Shown in pieces: positions 51,851 to 62,465 of a stretch of 64,000 nucleotides of DNA. The stretch covers positions 73,985-137,984 of the forward strand of contig NZ_JAKGSD010000020.1 of NCBI RefSeq assembly GCF_021654135.1, in the 5' to 3' direction. Origin of the DNA: Amycolatopsis tucumanensis (lineage in GTDB: Bacteria; Actinomycetota; Actinomycetes; Mycobacteriales; Pseudonocardiaceae). Positions within the stretch are counted from its first letter, which is position 1; every line of letters starts with the position of its first letter. The position numbers and the translations under genes are program-made. Under the pieces are notes generated by a model that saw only the letters and a program-made list of their open reading frames with translations, searched no databases and was not told where the DNA came from.

Positions 51851-54232
51851 TCAGCGGGATGCGGCGATGTTGCGCCGCACCTGGGCGGGGTCCCTGCGCG
51901 CCGGCTCGCGGCCCGCGGGCTGGTGCGGCGCCGGGCCCGGGTCGATCGGCGGGATCGGCTTCGTCGTGGCGGCCTCGGTGACCGACATCGGCTCCCCGTG
52001 GTGCCGGATCTCCACCAGCTTCCCGGACAGCAGCCGGTACGTCGCGTCGTCGCGGTGGATTTCCACCAGGAAGCGGCTCTCCCGGAAGCACATGCGGAAC
52101 TGGATCCGCTCCAGCGCGGGCGGCAGCCGCGGCGCGAAGCTCAGCTTGCCGTCGTGGTCGCGCATCCCGCCGAAGCCCGCGACCACCCCCATCCACGCCC
52201 CGGCCAGCGACGCCATGTGCAGCCCGTTGCGCACGTTGTTGTGCACGTCGTGCAGGTCGGTCAGCGCCGCCTCGCCCAGGTAGTCGTAGGCCAGGTCCAG
52301 GTGCCCCACCTCGGCCGCGATCACCGACTGCGTGCCCGCCGACAGCGACGAGTCCCGCACCGTCCTGGCCTCGTAGTAGGCGAAGTTGCGCTGCTTCTGC
52401 TCCGGCGTGAACGCGTCGCCCCGCAGGTGCAGCGCCAGCACCAGGTCGGCCTGCTTCACCACCTGCTTGCGGTACAGGTCGAAGTACGGGTAGTTCAGCA
52501 GCAGCGGGTAGTTCTCCAGCGGCGTGCCGGCGAAGTCCCAGTCCAGGTGCTCGGTGAAGCCCTCCGACTGCGGGTGCACACCGAGTTCTTCGTTGTAGGG
52601 CACATACATCTGCTCGGCGGCCCGCCGCCAGCCCGCCACCTCGGCTTCGTCCACACCGAACAGTGACGCGACCTCCGGCACCCGCTCGCAGGACGCCGCC
52701 GCCTCGCGAAAGTTCCGCTGCGCCATCAGGTTCGTGTACACGTTGTTGTCCGCGACCGCCGAGTACTCGTCCGGCCCGGTCACCCCGTCGATGCGGAACC
52801 GGCCGTGCCGGTCGAAGTGCCCGAGCGACATCCACAGCCGCGCCGTCTCCAGCAGCAGCTCGGTGCCGCACTGGCGCTCGAACTCCGCGTCGCCGGTGGC
52901 CCAGTAGTAGCGGGCGACCGCGTCGGCGATGTCGGCGCTGACGTGGAACGCCGCGGTGCCCGCGGGCCAGTACGCCGAGCACTCCGCGCCGTTGATCGAC
53001 CGCCACGGGAACGCCGCGCCGCGCAGGCCGAGCTGCCGCGCCCGCTCCCGCGCCTTGGGCAGCGTGGAATGCCGCCACCGCAACGCATCCCGCGCCGCCT
53101 CCGGCACGCTGTAGGTCAGCACCGGCAGGACGAACGACTCGGTGTCCCAGAACGCGTGGCCGTCGTAGCCCGGCCCGGTCAGCCCCTTGCCGGGGATCGC
53201 GCGGCTTTCGCCGCGGGCCCCGGCCTGCAGGATGTGGAACAACGCGAACCGGGTCGCCTGCTGCAGCTCCGGGTCGCCGTCGATCTCGACGTCGGCGGTC
53301 TCCCAGAAGTCGTCGAGGAACGCGCGCTGCTCGGCCAGCAGCCCGTCCCAGCCGGTCTGCAGCGCCCCGGCGAGCGCGGCGTCGACCTGCGCGCGCAACG
53401 CCGGCACCGAACGCTGCGCCGACCAGCCGTAGCCGACGAACTTGGTCAGCCGCAGCACCTTGCCCTGCGGCACGTCCACCGCGATGCTCAGCCGCGCCAG
53501 GTCCTCCTCCGCGAGGATGTCGGTGCGCAACCCGTCCGGCGACTCGATCTGGTGGTCCATCGCCGCCGCCACACGCAAGCCGGACCGCCGCGTCTGGTGC
53601 ACCAGCACCGCGCGGTAGTGGTCGGCGAGGAAGAACTCCGACTCCAGCGGCGACTGCAGCGCCGCGGCCACCCGCGGGTCCCTGGTGTCCGACTCGATCG
53701 GCTCGTTCGCCAGCAGGTCCGACTGCAGCACCAGCTGCATCTTCCCGTCCAGCGGCTCGACCTCGTACCGGATCGCCACCACGGCGCGCTGAGTGAACGA
53801 CACCAGGCGCTGCGTGCGCACCCGCACGTGCCGCCCGGTCGGCGAGGACCACTCGGTGGTGCGGGTCAGCGTGCCCGTCCGGAAGTCCAGCACCCGCTCG
53901 TGCGAAGTCGCTGTGCCGTAACGCATGTCGAACGGCTCGTCCTCCACCAGCAGGCGGATGATCTTGCCGTCGGTCACGTTGACGACCGTCTGCCCGGCCT
54001 CCGGGTAGCCGTACCCCGCTTCGGCGTAGGGCAGCTCGTGCTCCTCGTAGAAGCCGTTCAGGTAGGTGCCGGGCAGGCCGCGCGGTTCGCCCTCTTCGAG
54101 GGTGCCGCGCAGGCCGATGTGGCCGTTCGACAACGCGAAGGTCGATTCCGTGCGCTGCAACTGGTCGACCGCGAGGCCGCGCCACCGCAGTTCCCACGGC
54201 GCGCACTCGTAGCCGCGAGTCACGAGGCTCAT
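51851..54232 (-). CDS. Glycoside hydrolase family 65 phosphorylase (kojibiose/maltose/trehalose type)
   Basis: This 793-aa protein has the GH65 order: N-terminal beta-sandwich, helical linker, (alpha/alpha)6 catalytic barrel and small C-terminal beta-domain. The general acid is Glu489 in GVTGPDEYS. GKGLTGPGYDGHAFWDTE forms the substrate pocket. Such enzymes phosphorolyse alpha-linked disaccharides to beta-glucose 1-phosphate. The beta-phosphoglucomutase gene directly upstream (ATGA overlap) would convert that product to glucose 6-phosphate. Disaccharide specificity cannot be read safely. Residues about 755-793 are a Pro/Arg-rich tail whose coding end seeds the repeat array. Confidence 0.93.
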   Translation of the reverse strand: MSLVTRGYECAPWELRWRGLAVDQLQRTESTFALSNGHIGLRGTLEEGEPRGLPGTYLNGFYEEHELPYAEAGYGYPEAGQTVVNVTDGKIIRLLVEDEPFDMRYGTATSHERVLDFRTGTLTRTTEWSSPTGRHVRVRTQRLVSFTQRAVVAIRYEVEPLDGKMQLVLQSDLLANEPIESDTRDPRVAAALQSPLESEFFLADHYRAVLVHQTRRSGLRVAAAMDHQIESPDGLRTDILAEEDLARLSIAVDVPQGKVLRLTKFVGYGWSAQRSVPALRAQVDAALAGALQTGWDGLLAEQRAFLDDFWETADVEIDGDPELQQATRFALFHILQAGARGESRAIPGKGLTGPGYDGHAFWDTESFVLPVLTYSVPEAARDALRWRHSTLPKARERARQLGLRGAAFPWRSINGAECSAYWPAGTAAFHVSADIADAVARYYWATGDAEFERQCGTELLLETARLWMSLGHFDRHGRFRIDGVTGPDEYSAVADNNVYTNLMAQRNFREAAASCERVPEVASLFGVDEAEVAGWRRAAEQMYVPYNEELGVHPQSEGFTEHLDWDFAGTPLENYPLLLNYPYFDLYRKQVVKQADLVLALHLRGDAFTPEQKQRNFAYYEARTVRDSSLSAGTQSVIAAEVGHLDLAYDYLGEAALTDLHDVHNNVRNGLHMASLAGAWMGVVAGFGGMRDHDGKLSFAPRLPPALERIQFRMCFRESRFLVEIHRDDATYRLLSGKLVEIRHHGEPMSVTEAATTKPIPPIDPGPAPHQPAGREPARRDPAQVRRNIAASR

Positions 54233-54960
54233 GCGTCCCCCAGCAGTTCCGCGAGATCGTCCACCACCACGTCGGCGCCGTGCTCCCGCAGCGCCTCCGC
54301 CTGGTCCGCCCGGTTCACCCCGACGACGAACCCGAAGTTCCCGGCCCGGCCGGCTTCCACACCGGCCAGCGCGTCCTCGAACACCGCCGCCCGCGCGGGT
54401 TCCACGCCCAGCGCCTTCGCCCCGGCCAGGAACGAGTCCGGCGCCGGTTTGCCGCGCAGCCCGTCCCGGGTGATGACCAGCCCGTCGATGCGAGCCTGCA
54501 CGAACGGGGTGAACTCCGCCGCGTCCAGCACCGCCTGCGCGTTCGCCGACGACGTCACCACCGCGATCGCCATCCCGGCGTCCCGCGCGGCCTCCAGGTA
54601 CCGGCGCGACCCGGGGTACGGGTTCGGCCCGCGCTCGGCGATGATCCGCAGCACGAGGTCGTTCTTGCGGTTCCCCAGCCCGTGCACGGTGTGCTCGGTG
54701 ACCGCGTCGTCCGGACCGCCCTCGGGCAGCTCGATCCCGCGCGACGTGAGGAACGTGCGCACCCCGTCCAGCCGCGGCCGCCCGTCCACGTAGCGGGCGT
54801 AGTCCGCGTCGGTGAACGGGTGGAAACCGCTTCCGTCCCGTTCGCGCAGGAACTGGTCGAACGTCTGCTTCCAGGCTTCCCGGTGCAGCGCGGCGGTGCC
54901 GGTCAGGACACCGTCCAGGTCGAACAGGCACGCGGTGATGCCGTCGGGCAACCCGATCAT
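54229..54960 (-). CDS. Beta-phosphoglucomutase family HAD phosphatase
   Basis: This 243-aa HAD enzyme has the motif I FDLDGVLTGTA (Asp nucleophile plus Asp acid/base), motif II VVTSSAN, and motif III/IV GKPAPDSFLAGAKALGV...VFEDALAGVEA. The cap domain between residues about 20 and 100 is of the beta-PGM type. It pairs with GH65 to funnel beta-glucose 1-phosphate into glycolysis. The ATG at 54960 begins 72 bp downstream of the arsR stop; the gap holds a palindromic operator. Confidence 0.93.
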   Translation of the reverse strand: MIGLPDGITACLFDLDGVLTGTAALHREAWKQTFDQFLRERDGSGFHPFTDADYARYVDGRPRLDGVRTFLTSRGIELPEGGPDDAVTEHTVHGLGNRKNDLVLRIIAERGPNPYPGSRRYLEAARDAGMAIAVVTSSANAQAVLDAAEFTPFVQARIDGLVITRDGLRGKPAPDSFLAGAKALGVEPARAAVFEDALAGVEAGRAGNFGFVVGVNRADQAEALREHGADVVVDDLAELLGDA

Positions 54961-55007
54961 GCCTGCACGGTACCTGCGAACCGGCGGGCTCGCCGCGTGC
55001 CACCGCC

Positions 55008-55023
55008 GTATAACGACCTATAC
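55008..55023 (-). promoter_or_regulatory. Candidate operator/promoter of the GH65 operon
   Basis: GTATA-N6-TATAC is an AT-rich inverted repeat in a GC-rich gap, 48 bp before the beta-PGM start. It doubles as a plausible -10 (TATACG on the minus strand). The adjacent ArsR-type regulator is the obvious binder. Confidence 0.55.
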
Positions 55024-55032
55024 CGCGCGGCT

Positions 55033-55383
55033 CTAGTGTTGCCGGTGCGGCCGCACGTGGTGGATGAGCTCGTGGACGGTGGCGTCCGCCAGCCGGTACC
55101 GGACGATCCGCCCGGTGCGCCGCGCGGTGACCAGGCCGTGCGCGCGCAGCAGCCGCAACGCCTGGGACACCGCGGTGTCCGTCATGCCCGCCGCCACCGC
55201 CAGATCGGACACGCAGATCTCGCGCGCGTAGTGGATGCACACGAGCAACGTCAGGCGCGACGGGTCTGCCAGCACCGAGAACCGCTCGGCCCACTCGCGC
55301 ACCACATCGCGGTCGCCGAGGCCGTCCAGCGCCGCCTCGACGGCCGGACCGTCGATCACCCGGCGTGCCGCCTCACCTGCCAC
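55033..55383 (-). CDS. ArsR/SmtB family metalloregulator
   Basis: This 116-aa winged-helix repressor has the HTH segment ICVSDLAVAAGMTDTAVSQALRLLRAHGLV. A His-rich last helix, LADATVHELIHHVRPHRQH, resembles the alpha-5 metal site of Zn/Ni/Co sensors such as CzrA or NmtR. Loss of repression on metal binding is expected. It starts with GTG at 55383, divergent from the amidase (49 bp), and precedes the GH65 operon, either of which may be its target. Confidence 0.9.
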   Translation of the reverse strand: MAGEAARRVIDGPAVEAALDGLGDRDVVREWAERFSVLADPSRLTLLVCIHYAREICVSDLAVAAGMTDTAVSQALRLLRAHGLVTARRTGRIVRYRLADATVHELIHHVRPHRQH

Positions 55384-55432
55384 CCCGGAATCGTCTCATC
55401 CGCGCGCGCCCGAGGACTGGCAGGATCGCACC

Positions 55433-56848
55433 GTGACCGACATCTCCTTCCACACCGCACGGGAACTGCGCGCCGCGCTCGGGGCGCGCGAGCTGTCCGC
55501 CCGCGAGGTCGTGCAGGCGCACCTGGACCAGATCGAGCGCGTGAACCCGGACGTCAACGCCGTCGTCACGCTCGTCGCCGAGCGGGCGCTGGCCGAGGCG
55601 GCCGAAGCCGACGAACGCGCCGCCCGCGGCGCGGAACTACCGCCCCTGCACGGGATCCCGGTCGCGCACAAGGACACCCACGAGACTGCGGGCATCCGCA
55701 CCACCTTCGGCTCGCCCCTGCACGCCGACCACGTGCCCGAACGCGACGAGCTGGTGGTCGAGCGCATGCGGGCCGCCGGGGTGATCAGCATCGGCAAGAC
55801 CAACGTGCCGGAGTTCGCCGCCGGCTCGCACACCTTCAACCCGGTCTTCGGCGCCACCCGCAACCCCTACGACCTGTCCCGGTCGGCGGGCGGGAGCAGC
55901 GGGGGCGCGGCGGCGGCGCTGGCCACCCGGATGCACCCGCTGGCCGACGGCAGCGACCTCGGCGGGTCGCTGCGCAACCCGGCGTCGTTCTGCAACGTCG
56001 TCGGCTTCCGGCCGTCGATCGGGCGGGTGCCGTCGTGGCCGGCGCCGCTGGGCTGGTCGGGGCTGGCGACGGCCGGTCCGATGGCCCGCACGGTCGCCGA
56101 CGCGGCCCTGCTGCTGTCGGTGCTCGCCGGCCCGGACCCCCGGTCGCCGATCGCGCTGGACGAGCCGGGGGAGACCTTCGCCCGCCCGCTGGACCGCGAC
56201 GTGCGGGGCCTGCGGATCGCGTGGTCGCCCGACCTGGGCGGCAGCGTGCCGGTGGAACCGGAGGTGGCCGACGTCGTCGAGGCGTCGGCGAAGGTGTTCG
56301 GCGACCTGGGGTGCGTGGTGGAGCGCGACTGCCCGGACTTCGCCGGCGCGGACGAGGCGTTCCGGATCCTGCGGGCGTGGCAGTTCGCGGTGAAGTACGG
56401 GCCACTGCTGGAAACCGAGCGGGATCGGATCAAGGACACCATCGTGTGGAACACCGAGGAGGGGCTGCGGCTGTCGGCGACCGACGTCGGCCGCGCCGAA
56501 GTCCTGCGCACCGAGCTGTTCCACCGCTTCCGCGAGTTCTTCACGCGCTACGACTTCCTGCTGCTGCCGGTCAGCCAGGTGCCGCCGTTCGACGCGGAGC
56601 TGGAGTACCCGGTGCGGGTCGCGGGCATGGACATGGAGACCTACCTCGACTGGATGCGCTCGGCCTACTTCGTGACGGTCAGCGGCTCGCCCGCGTTGTC
56701 GGTGCCCGCCGGGTTCACGCCCGGCGGCCTGCCGGTCGGGCTGCAGATCGTGGGGCCGCACCGCGCCGACTTCGCCGTGCTGCAGCTGGGGCACGCGTTC
56801 GAGCAGGCCACCGGGGTGGGGCGGCGGCGACCGGCGGTGGCGCGGTGA
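55433..56848 (+). CDS. Amidase (amidase signature family)
   Basis: This 471-aa hydrolase has the Ser-cisSer-Lys triad: Lys80 in VAHKDT, Ser155 in AGGSSGGAAAAL and Ser179 in DLGGSLRNPASF. It cleaves carbon-nitrogen amide bonds; the substrate is unknown. The GTG at 55433 gives the family-like start. The open frame further upstream overlaps arsR on the other strand. The stop overlaps the next gene by 4 bp. Confidence 0.93.
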   Translation: MTDISFHTARELRAALGARELSAREVVQAHLDQIERVNPDVNAVVTLVAERALAEAAEADERAARGAELPPLHGIPVAHKDTHETAGIRTTFGSPLHADHVPERDELVVERMRAAGVISIGKTNVPEFAAGSHTFNPVFGATRNPYDLSRSAGGSSGGAAAALATRMHPLADGSDLGGSLRNPASFCNVVGFRPSIGRVPSWPAPLGWSGLATAGPMARTVADAALLLSVLAGPDPRSPIALDEPGETFARPLDRDVRGLRIAWSPDLGGSVPVEPEVADVVEASAKVFGDLGCVVERDCPDFAGADEAFRILRAWQFAVKYGPLLETERDRIKDTIVWNTEEGLRLSATDVGRAEVLRTELFHRFREFFTRYDFLLLPVSQVPPFDAELEYPVRVAGMDMETYLDWMRSAYFVTVSGSPALSVPAGFTPGGLPVGLQIVGPHRADFAVLQLGHAFEQATGVGRRRPAVAR

Positions 56849-57669
56849 GGGCGCGCGAGCTGTGGGTCGTGCTGGAGACGCTGCACGACGTCACCTACTT
56901 CGCGCCGCAGGCCAAGGCGGCGCACGAGGCGGCGGGGCTGCGCGGGTTCTGGCGCGGCTACGTCGCGACGCGGGCGGCGCCGCTGGGGGCGGCCGGGCTC
57001 GGCGTGGTGACCGCCGTGTTCTACGGCTTCGCGCCGTCGTTCCTGGCGCGGTCGGTGCCGTCGATCTGGGATGTGGTGTCCCCGGCGGAGGCGCTGGCCG
57101 CCCGGAGCGCGGGCGCGGTGGCGGCGTTGCGGGACCACGTGCGCGAGGTGCCGGCTCCGGTGCTGCCGGTGCTGCGGCGGATCGTGGCGGCGGCGGGCTG
57201 GGCGGGCCGGCCGCTGGGGGCCGCGAACGCCGCGCTGCCGTGGCCGGACGACCCGCTCGCGGCGCTGTGGCAGGCGGCGACGACGTTGCGCGAGCACCGC
57301 GGCGACGGGCACGTGGCGGTGCTGGCCGCGGAGGGCGTCGACGGCCTGGAAGCACACGCCCTGCGCGACGCGGCCGACGGCAGCCGGAGCGTCGTGGCGC
57401 CCAACCGCGGCTGGACGGACGACGAGTGGACGGCGGCCCGGGACCGGCTGGCCGCCCGCGGCCTGATCGACGGGCGCGGGCTGACCGACCGGGGCGCCCG
57501 CCTGCGGGACCACATCGAGCGGCGCACGGACGAGCTGGCGGCGGTGCCGTACTCGGCGGCGGGCGAGGACGAGCTGACCGCGCTGGACGGCTGGCTGCGG
57601 CCGATCGCACGCGCGCTGGTGCCGGTCCCGGTGCCCCACCCGAACCCGGTGGGTGCGCCGGCGCCCTGA
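56845..57669 (+). CDS. SCO6745-like protein
   Basis: This 274-aa, largely helical protein begins with a WVVLETLHDVTYFAPQAKAAHEAAGLRGFW block and continues with RAAPLGAAGLGVVTAVFYGFAP. This pattern matches actinobacterial SCO6745-type proteins. The last third (about 180-245) resembles a winged-helix or MarR-like segment (WTAARDRLAARGLIDGRGLTDRGARL). Its function is unknown. It is translationally coupled to the amidase. Its 3' end shows similarity to the downstream repeat array. Confidence 0.75.
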   Translation: MRARELWVVLETLHDVTYFAPQAKAAHEAAGLRGFWRGYVATRAAPLGAAGLGVVTAVFYGFAPSFLARSVPSIWDVVSPAEALAARSAGAVAALRDHVREVPAPVLPVLRRIVAAAGWAGRPLGAANAALPWPDDPLAALWQAATTLREHRGDGHVAVLAAEGVDGLEAHALRDAADGSRSVVAPNRGWTDDEWTAARDRLAARGLIDGRGLTDRGARLRDHIERRTDELAAVPYSAAGEDELTALDGWLRPIARALVPVPVPHPNPVGAPAP

Positions 57670-57679
57670 CGAGCCGGAT

Positions 57680-57969
57680 CGTGGGCAGGGGGCCGGTGGG
57701 CGCGCACGGCGGCTCTGTTGCAACGTCGCGCGGCGAGCCGGTGGGGCGCCGGTGCTCGGACCGGTTGGGTCGTGGGCAGGGGGCCGGTGGGGTGCGGTGC
57801 CCCCACCAGTGGGCCGGGCCGTGGGCAGGGGGCCGGTGGGCGCGCGCGGCGGCTCTGTTGCAACGTCGCGCGGCGAGCCGGTGGGGCGCCGGTGCTCGGA
57901 CCGGTTGGGTCGTGGGCAGGGTGCCGGTGGGGTGCGGTGCCCCCACCAGTGGGCCGGGCCGTGGGCAGG
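57680..57969 (+). repeat. Nested tandem repeat (91 + 49 = 140 bp)
   Basis: CGTGGGCAGGG recurs at 57680, 57771, 57820, 57911 and 57960, giving spacings 91, 49, 91, 49. The segment 57685-57824 is nearly identical to 57825-57964. Sub-units begin with GTGGGG and CGCCGG and match the end of the preceding gene (GTGGGTGCGCCGGCGCCCTGA at 57649-57669), with small gaps. The gap from 57970 to 58126 has no assignable feature. Confidence 0.8.
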
Positions 57970-58126
57970 GGTCATCTTGGGCGGCGCGCCTGCCCGGCTA
58001 CGCCGCTGGCACCCCGACCGGCGCGCCGAACCTCGGGCAGGGGCCAATCGGGCCGCTGCGCGCGACCGCCCGGCCGCTTGGCCCTGCACCCGCCCGGGTG
58101 GCTTCCGCAGCCGAGCCGCGTCCGCC

Positions 58127-58416
58127 TCAGAACTGCAGCCAGCCCACCGCCGAGGACACCAGCAGCGCCGCGATCAGGATCGCCAGCACCACGGAGATCA
58201 CGATGGTCACCACGGGCAGCGCCCGCGGCGGTTTCTGCTGGTGGTGCGAAAGTCCGGAGGTCTGGCCGGAGTCCGGGGGAGTGTCGCCGGGGGCGACGCC
58301 TCCGCCGGGTTCCAGTCCGGGCGTCCGGGCGGGATCCGGGTCGGGCGGGGTGTCGCCCGGCACGACGCCGCCGCGTTCGGTTCCCGGGGTGCGGTCGGAG
58401 CGCGGATCGGGACTGC

Positions 58417-58420
<4 letters not shown>
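58127..58420 (-). CDS. DUF6480-like small membrane protein
   Basis: This 97-aa protein has an N-terminal disordered region with two related PG-DTPPD blocks (GVVPGDTPPDPDPARTPG and GVAPGDTPPDSGQTSG). One C-terminal transmembrane helix spans about 69-91. It is recognisable as the actinobacterial DUF6480 type. Its function is unknown. The ATG at 58420 overlaps the clpC stop by 4 bp, so it is co-expressed with the ATPase and probably under the same stress sigma factor. Confidence 0.8.
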
Positions 58421-60945
<2,525 letters not shown>

Positions 60946-61027
60946 TCGGGCACGCTCCTCAGCCGTCGGGTGCGGGCCCGGCGCTCCACTTCGGACGGAG
61001 CGGGCCCGGGCCGTCCATCGCCGTCGG

Positions 61028-61053
61028 CTACCCGTGCCCGGGCGGCGCGAAAC
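61028..61053 (-). promoter_or_regulatory. SigF/SigB-type promoter upstream of clpC
   Basis: On the minus strand GTTT (61053-61050), a 16-nt spacer and GGGTAG (61033-61028) match the GTTT-N15-17-GGGTA consensus of actinobacterial SigF/SigB promoters. It sits in the 114-bp gap between the sigma gene and clpC, 83 nt before the clpC start. Confidence 0.72.
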
Positions 61054-61059
61054 GACGCG

Positions 61060-61854
61060 TCAGGGCTCTTCGGTGAGCTTCTCCCGCAGGTGCTGCAGGG
61101 TCTGCGCGAGCAGCCGCGACACGTGCATCTGGGAGATGCCGACGCGCTTGGCGATCTGCGTCTGCGTCATGTTGCCGAAGAACCGCAGCATCAGGATGGT
61201 GCGCTCGCGCGGGGCCAGGTCGCGCAGCAGCGGTTGCAGCGCCTCGTGGTTCTCGACCGTCTCGATGCCGTAGTCCTCTTCGCCGAGGGTGTCGGCCAGC
61301 GACGCGGCCTCGTCGTCCTCGCCGGCCGGTTTGTCGACCGACACGGCGTAGTAGGCGTTGCCCGCCTGCAGGCCCTCGCTCACCTCGTCCGGCGTGAGGT
61401 CCAGCTCGCGCGCGATCTCCGTCGGCGTCGGCGCGCGGCCGAGGCGCTGGCCCAGCTCGCTGCTGGCCTGCCCGATCTGCAGGTGGAGTTCCTTGAGCCG
61501 CCGCGGCACCCGCACCGACCAGCTGGCGTCGCGGAAGTGCCGCCGGACCTCGCCCATGATGGTCGGCACGGCGAAGGACAGGAAGTCGGTGCCGCGTTCC
61601 GGCTCGAACCGGTCGACGGCGTTGATCAGCCCGACGCGCGCGACCTGCAACAGGTCCTCGTACGCCTCGCCGCGCCCGCTGAACCGGCGCGCGATGTGCT
61701 CGGCCACCGACAGGTACTGGGTGACCAGCGCGGTCCGGAGCTGTTCCCGGCGCGGATCGTCCGGCGCGGCGGCCGCCAGATCGGCGAAAGTGGGGGTGTG
61801 GTCCTCCGAGGAATCGTTGTCCTCGACGGTGCCCGCGAGGCGCGTCTCAGCCAA
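61060..61854 (-). CDS. SigF/SigB/SigG family alternative sigma factor
   Basis: This 264-aa group 3 sigma factor has region 2 (YEDLLQVARVGLINAVDRFEPERG, then LSFAVPTIMGEVRRHFRD), region 3 (LGRAPTPTEIARELDLTPDEV) and region 4 (MTQTQIAKRVGISQMHVSRLL). These factors govern stress and stationary-phase genes and are normally held by an RsbW/UsfX anti-sigma factor; none is encoded nearby. It starts with TTG at 61854, with GGGGGAAG about 8 bases upstream, and has a SigF-like promoter of its own. Confidence 0.93.
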   Translation of the reverse strand: MAETRLAGTVEDNDSSEDHTPTFADLAAAAPDDPRREQLRTALVTQYLSVAEHIARRFSGRGEAYEDLLQVARVGLINAVDRFEPERGTDFLSFAVPTIMGEVRRHFRDASWSVRVPRRLKELHLQIGQASSELGQRLGRAPTPTEIARELDLTPDEVSEGLQAGNAYYAVSVDKPAGEDDEAASLADTLGEEDYGIETVENHEALQPLLRDLAPRERTILMLRFFGNMTQTQIAKRVGISQMHVSRLLAQTLQHLREKLTEEP

Positions 61855-61902
61855 CGTTCCGCTTCCCCCCGCTGTCTCGTGCCGACCTGGTCATGGCCCG
61901 GA

Positions 61903-61928
61903 CTACCCCGTCCCGCCGTTCGCCACAC
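61903..61928 (-). promoter_or_regulatory. SigF/SigB-type promoter upstream of the sigma gene
   Basis: On the minus strand GTGT (61928-61925), a 16-nt spacer and GGGTAG (61908-61903) lie 49 nt before the TTG start. It shares its -10 with the clpC promoter, implying autoregulation. Confidence 0.6.
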
Positions 61929-61931
61929 CTG

Positions 61932-61957
61932 GTTGCGGGGGCCCGGTCCGGGGAACC
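61932..61957 (+). promoter_or_regulatory. Possible SigF-like promoter of the DUF4383 gene
   Basis: GTTG (61932-61935), 16 nt, then GGGAAC (61952-61957) differ from the SigF consensus at one position in each box. It lies 36 bp before the DUF4383 start. The evidence is weak in GC-rich DNA. Confidence 0.35.
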
Positions 61958-61993
61958 CCGCGCCGAGAGGAACTGATGCGAGGAGGTCCATCG

Positions 61994-62398
61994 ATGGTTG
62001 AGCAGACGACGGAACGCGCGCCGCTGGCCCAGGGTTTCGCACTGGTGGTGGGCGTGGTGTTCCTCGCGCTGGGGATCGCGGGCTTCGCCACCGCGGGGGA
62101 AATCCTGGGATTTCACACCGGCACTGTGCTCAACGTCGTGCGCACCGCGCTGGGACTGCTCGGCTTGATCGCCGCGCGCCGAGCACGCACCGCACGGGTG
62201 TTCGGCCTGGTGGCCTTCTTCCCCCTGCTGGGCATCACGATCTGGGGCTTGCTGTCCGCGGGCACCGACAACCCCGACGACGTTCGCCGGGTGTTCGACC
62301 CGCACTGGGCCGACAACGCGTTGCACGGGGTGGTCGCGGTGCTGGGACTGGTGATCTTCCTGCTGCCCGCACGGACGAGGACCACCGAACGCGTGTGA
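61994..62398 (+). CDS. DUF4383 membrane protein
   Basis: This 134-aa protein has four hydrophobic segments and the DUF4383 pattern (ALVVGVVFLALGIAGF, FHTGTVLNVVRTALGLLGLIAAR, HWADNALHGVVAVLGLVIF). Its function is unknown. Members are common near stress sigma factors in actinobacteria. The ATG at 61994 has AGGAGG (61981-61986) 7 bases upstream, better than the ATG at 61976. It is divergent from the sigma gene. Confidence 0.87.
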   Translation: MVEQTTERAPLAQGFALVVGVVFLALGIAGFATAGEILGFHTGTVLNVVRTALGLLGLIAARRARTARVFGLVAFFPLLGITIWGLLSAGTDNPDDVRRVFDPHWADNALHGVVAVLGLVIFLLPARTRTTERV

Positions 62399-62465
62399 CG
62401 ATCACGGAGAGTAGCAGTGCTGCGTAGCGTGTTTAGTTCCTCTGCCAGGGTGAAAGAACTCCTCC

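Noticed and set aside
51243..52283. A + strand open frame with 37-residue repeats (QEAAMARPYPG type)
   Set aside because: It crosses the 111-bp array and continues antisense to GH65. The internal 11-nt shifts change its frame between units, so coding is not conserved.
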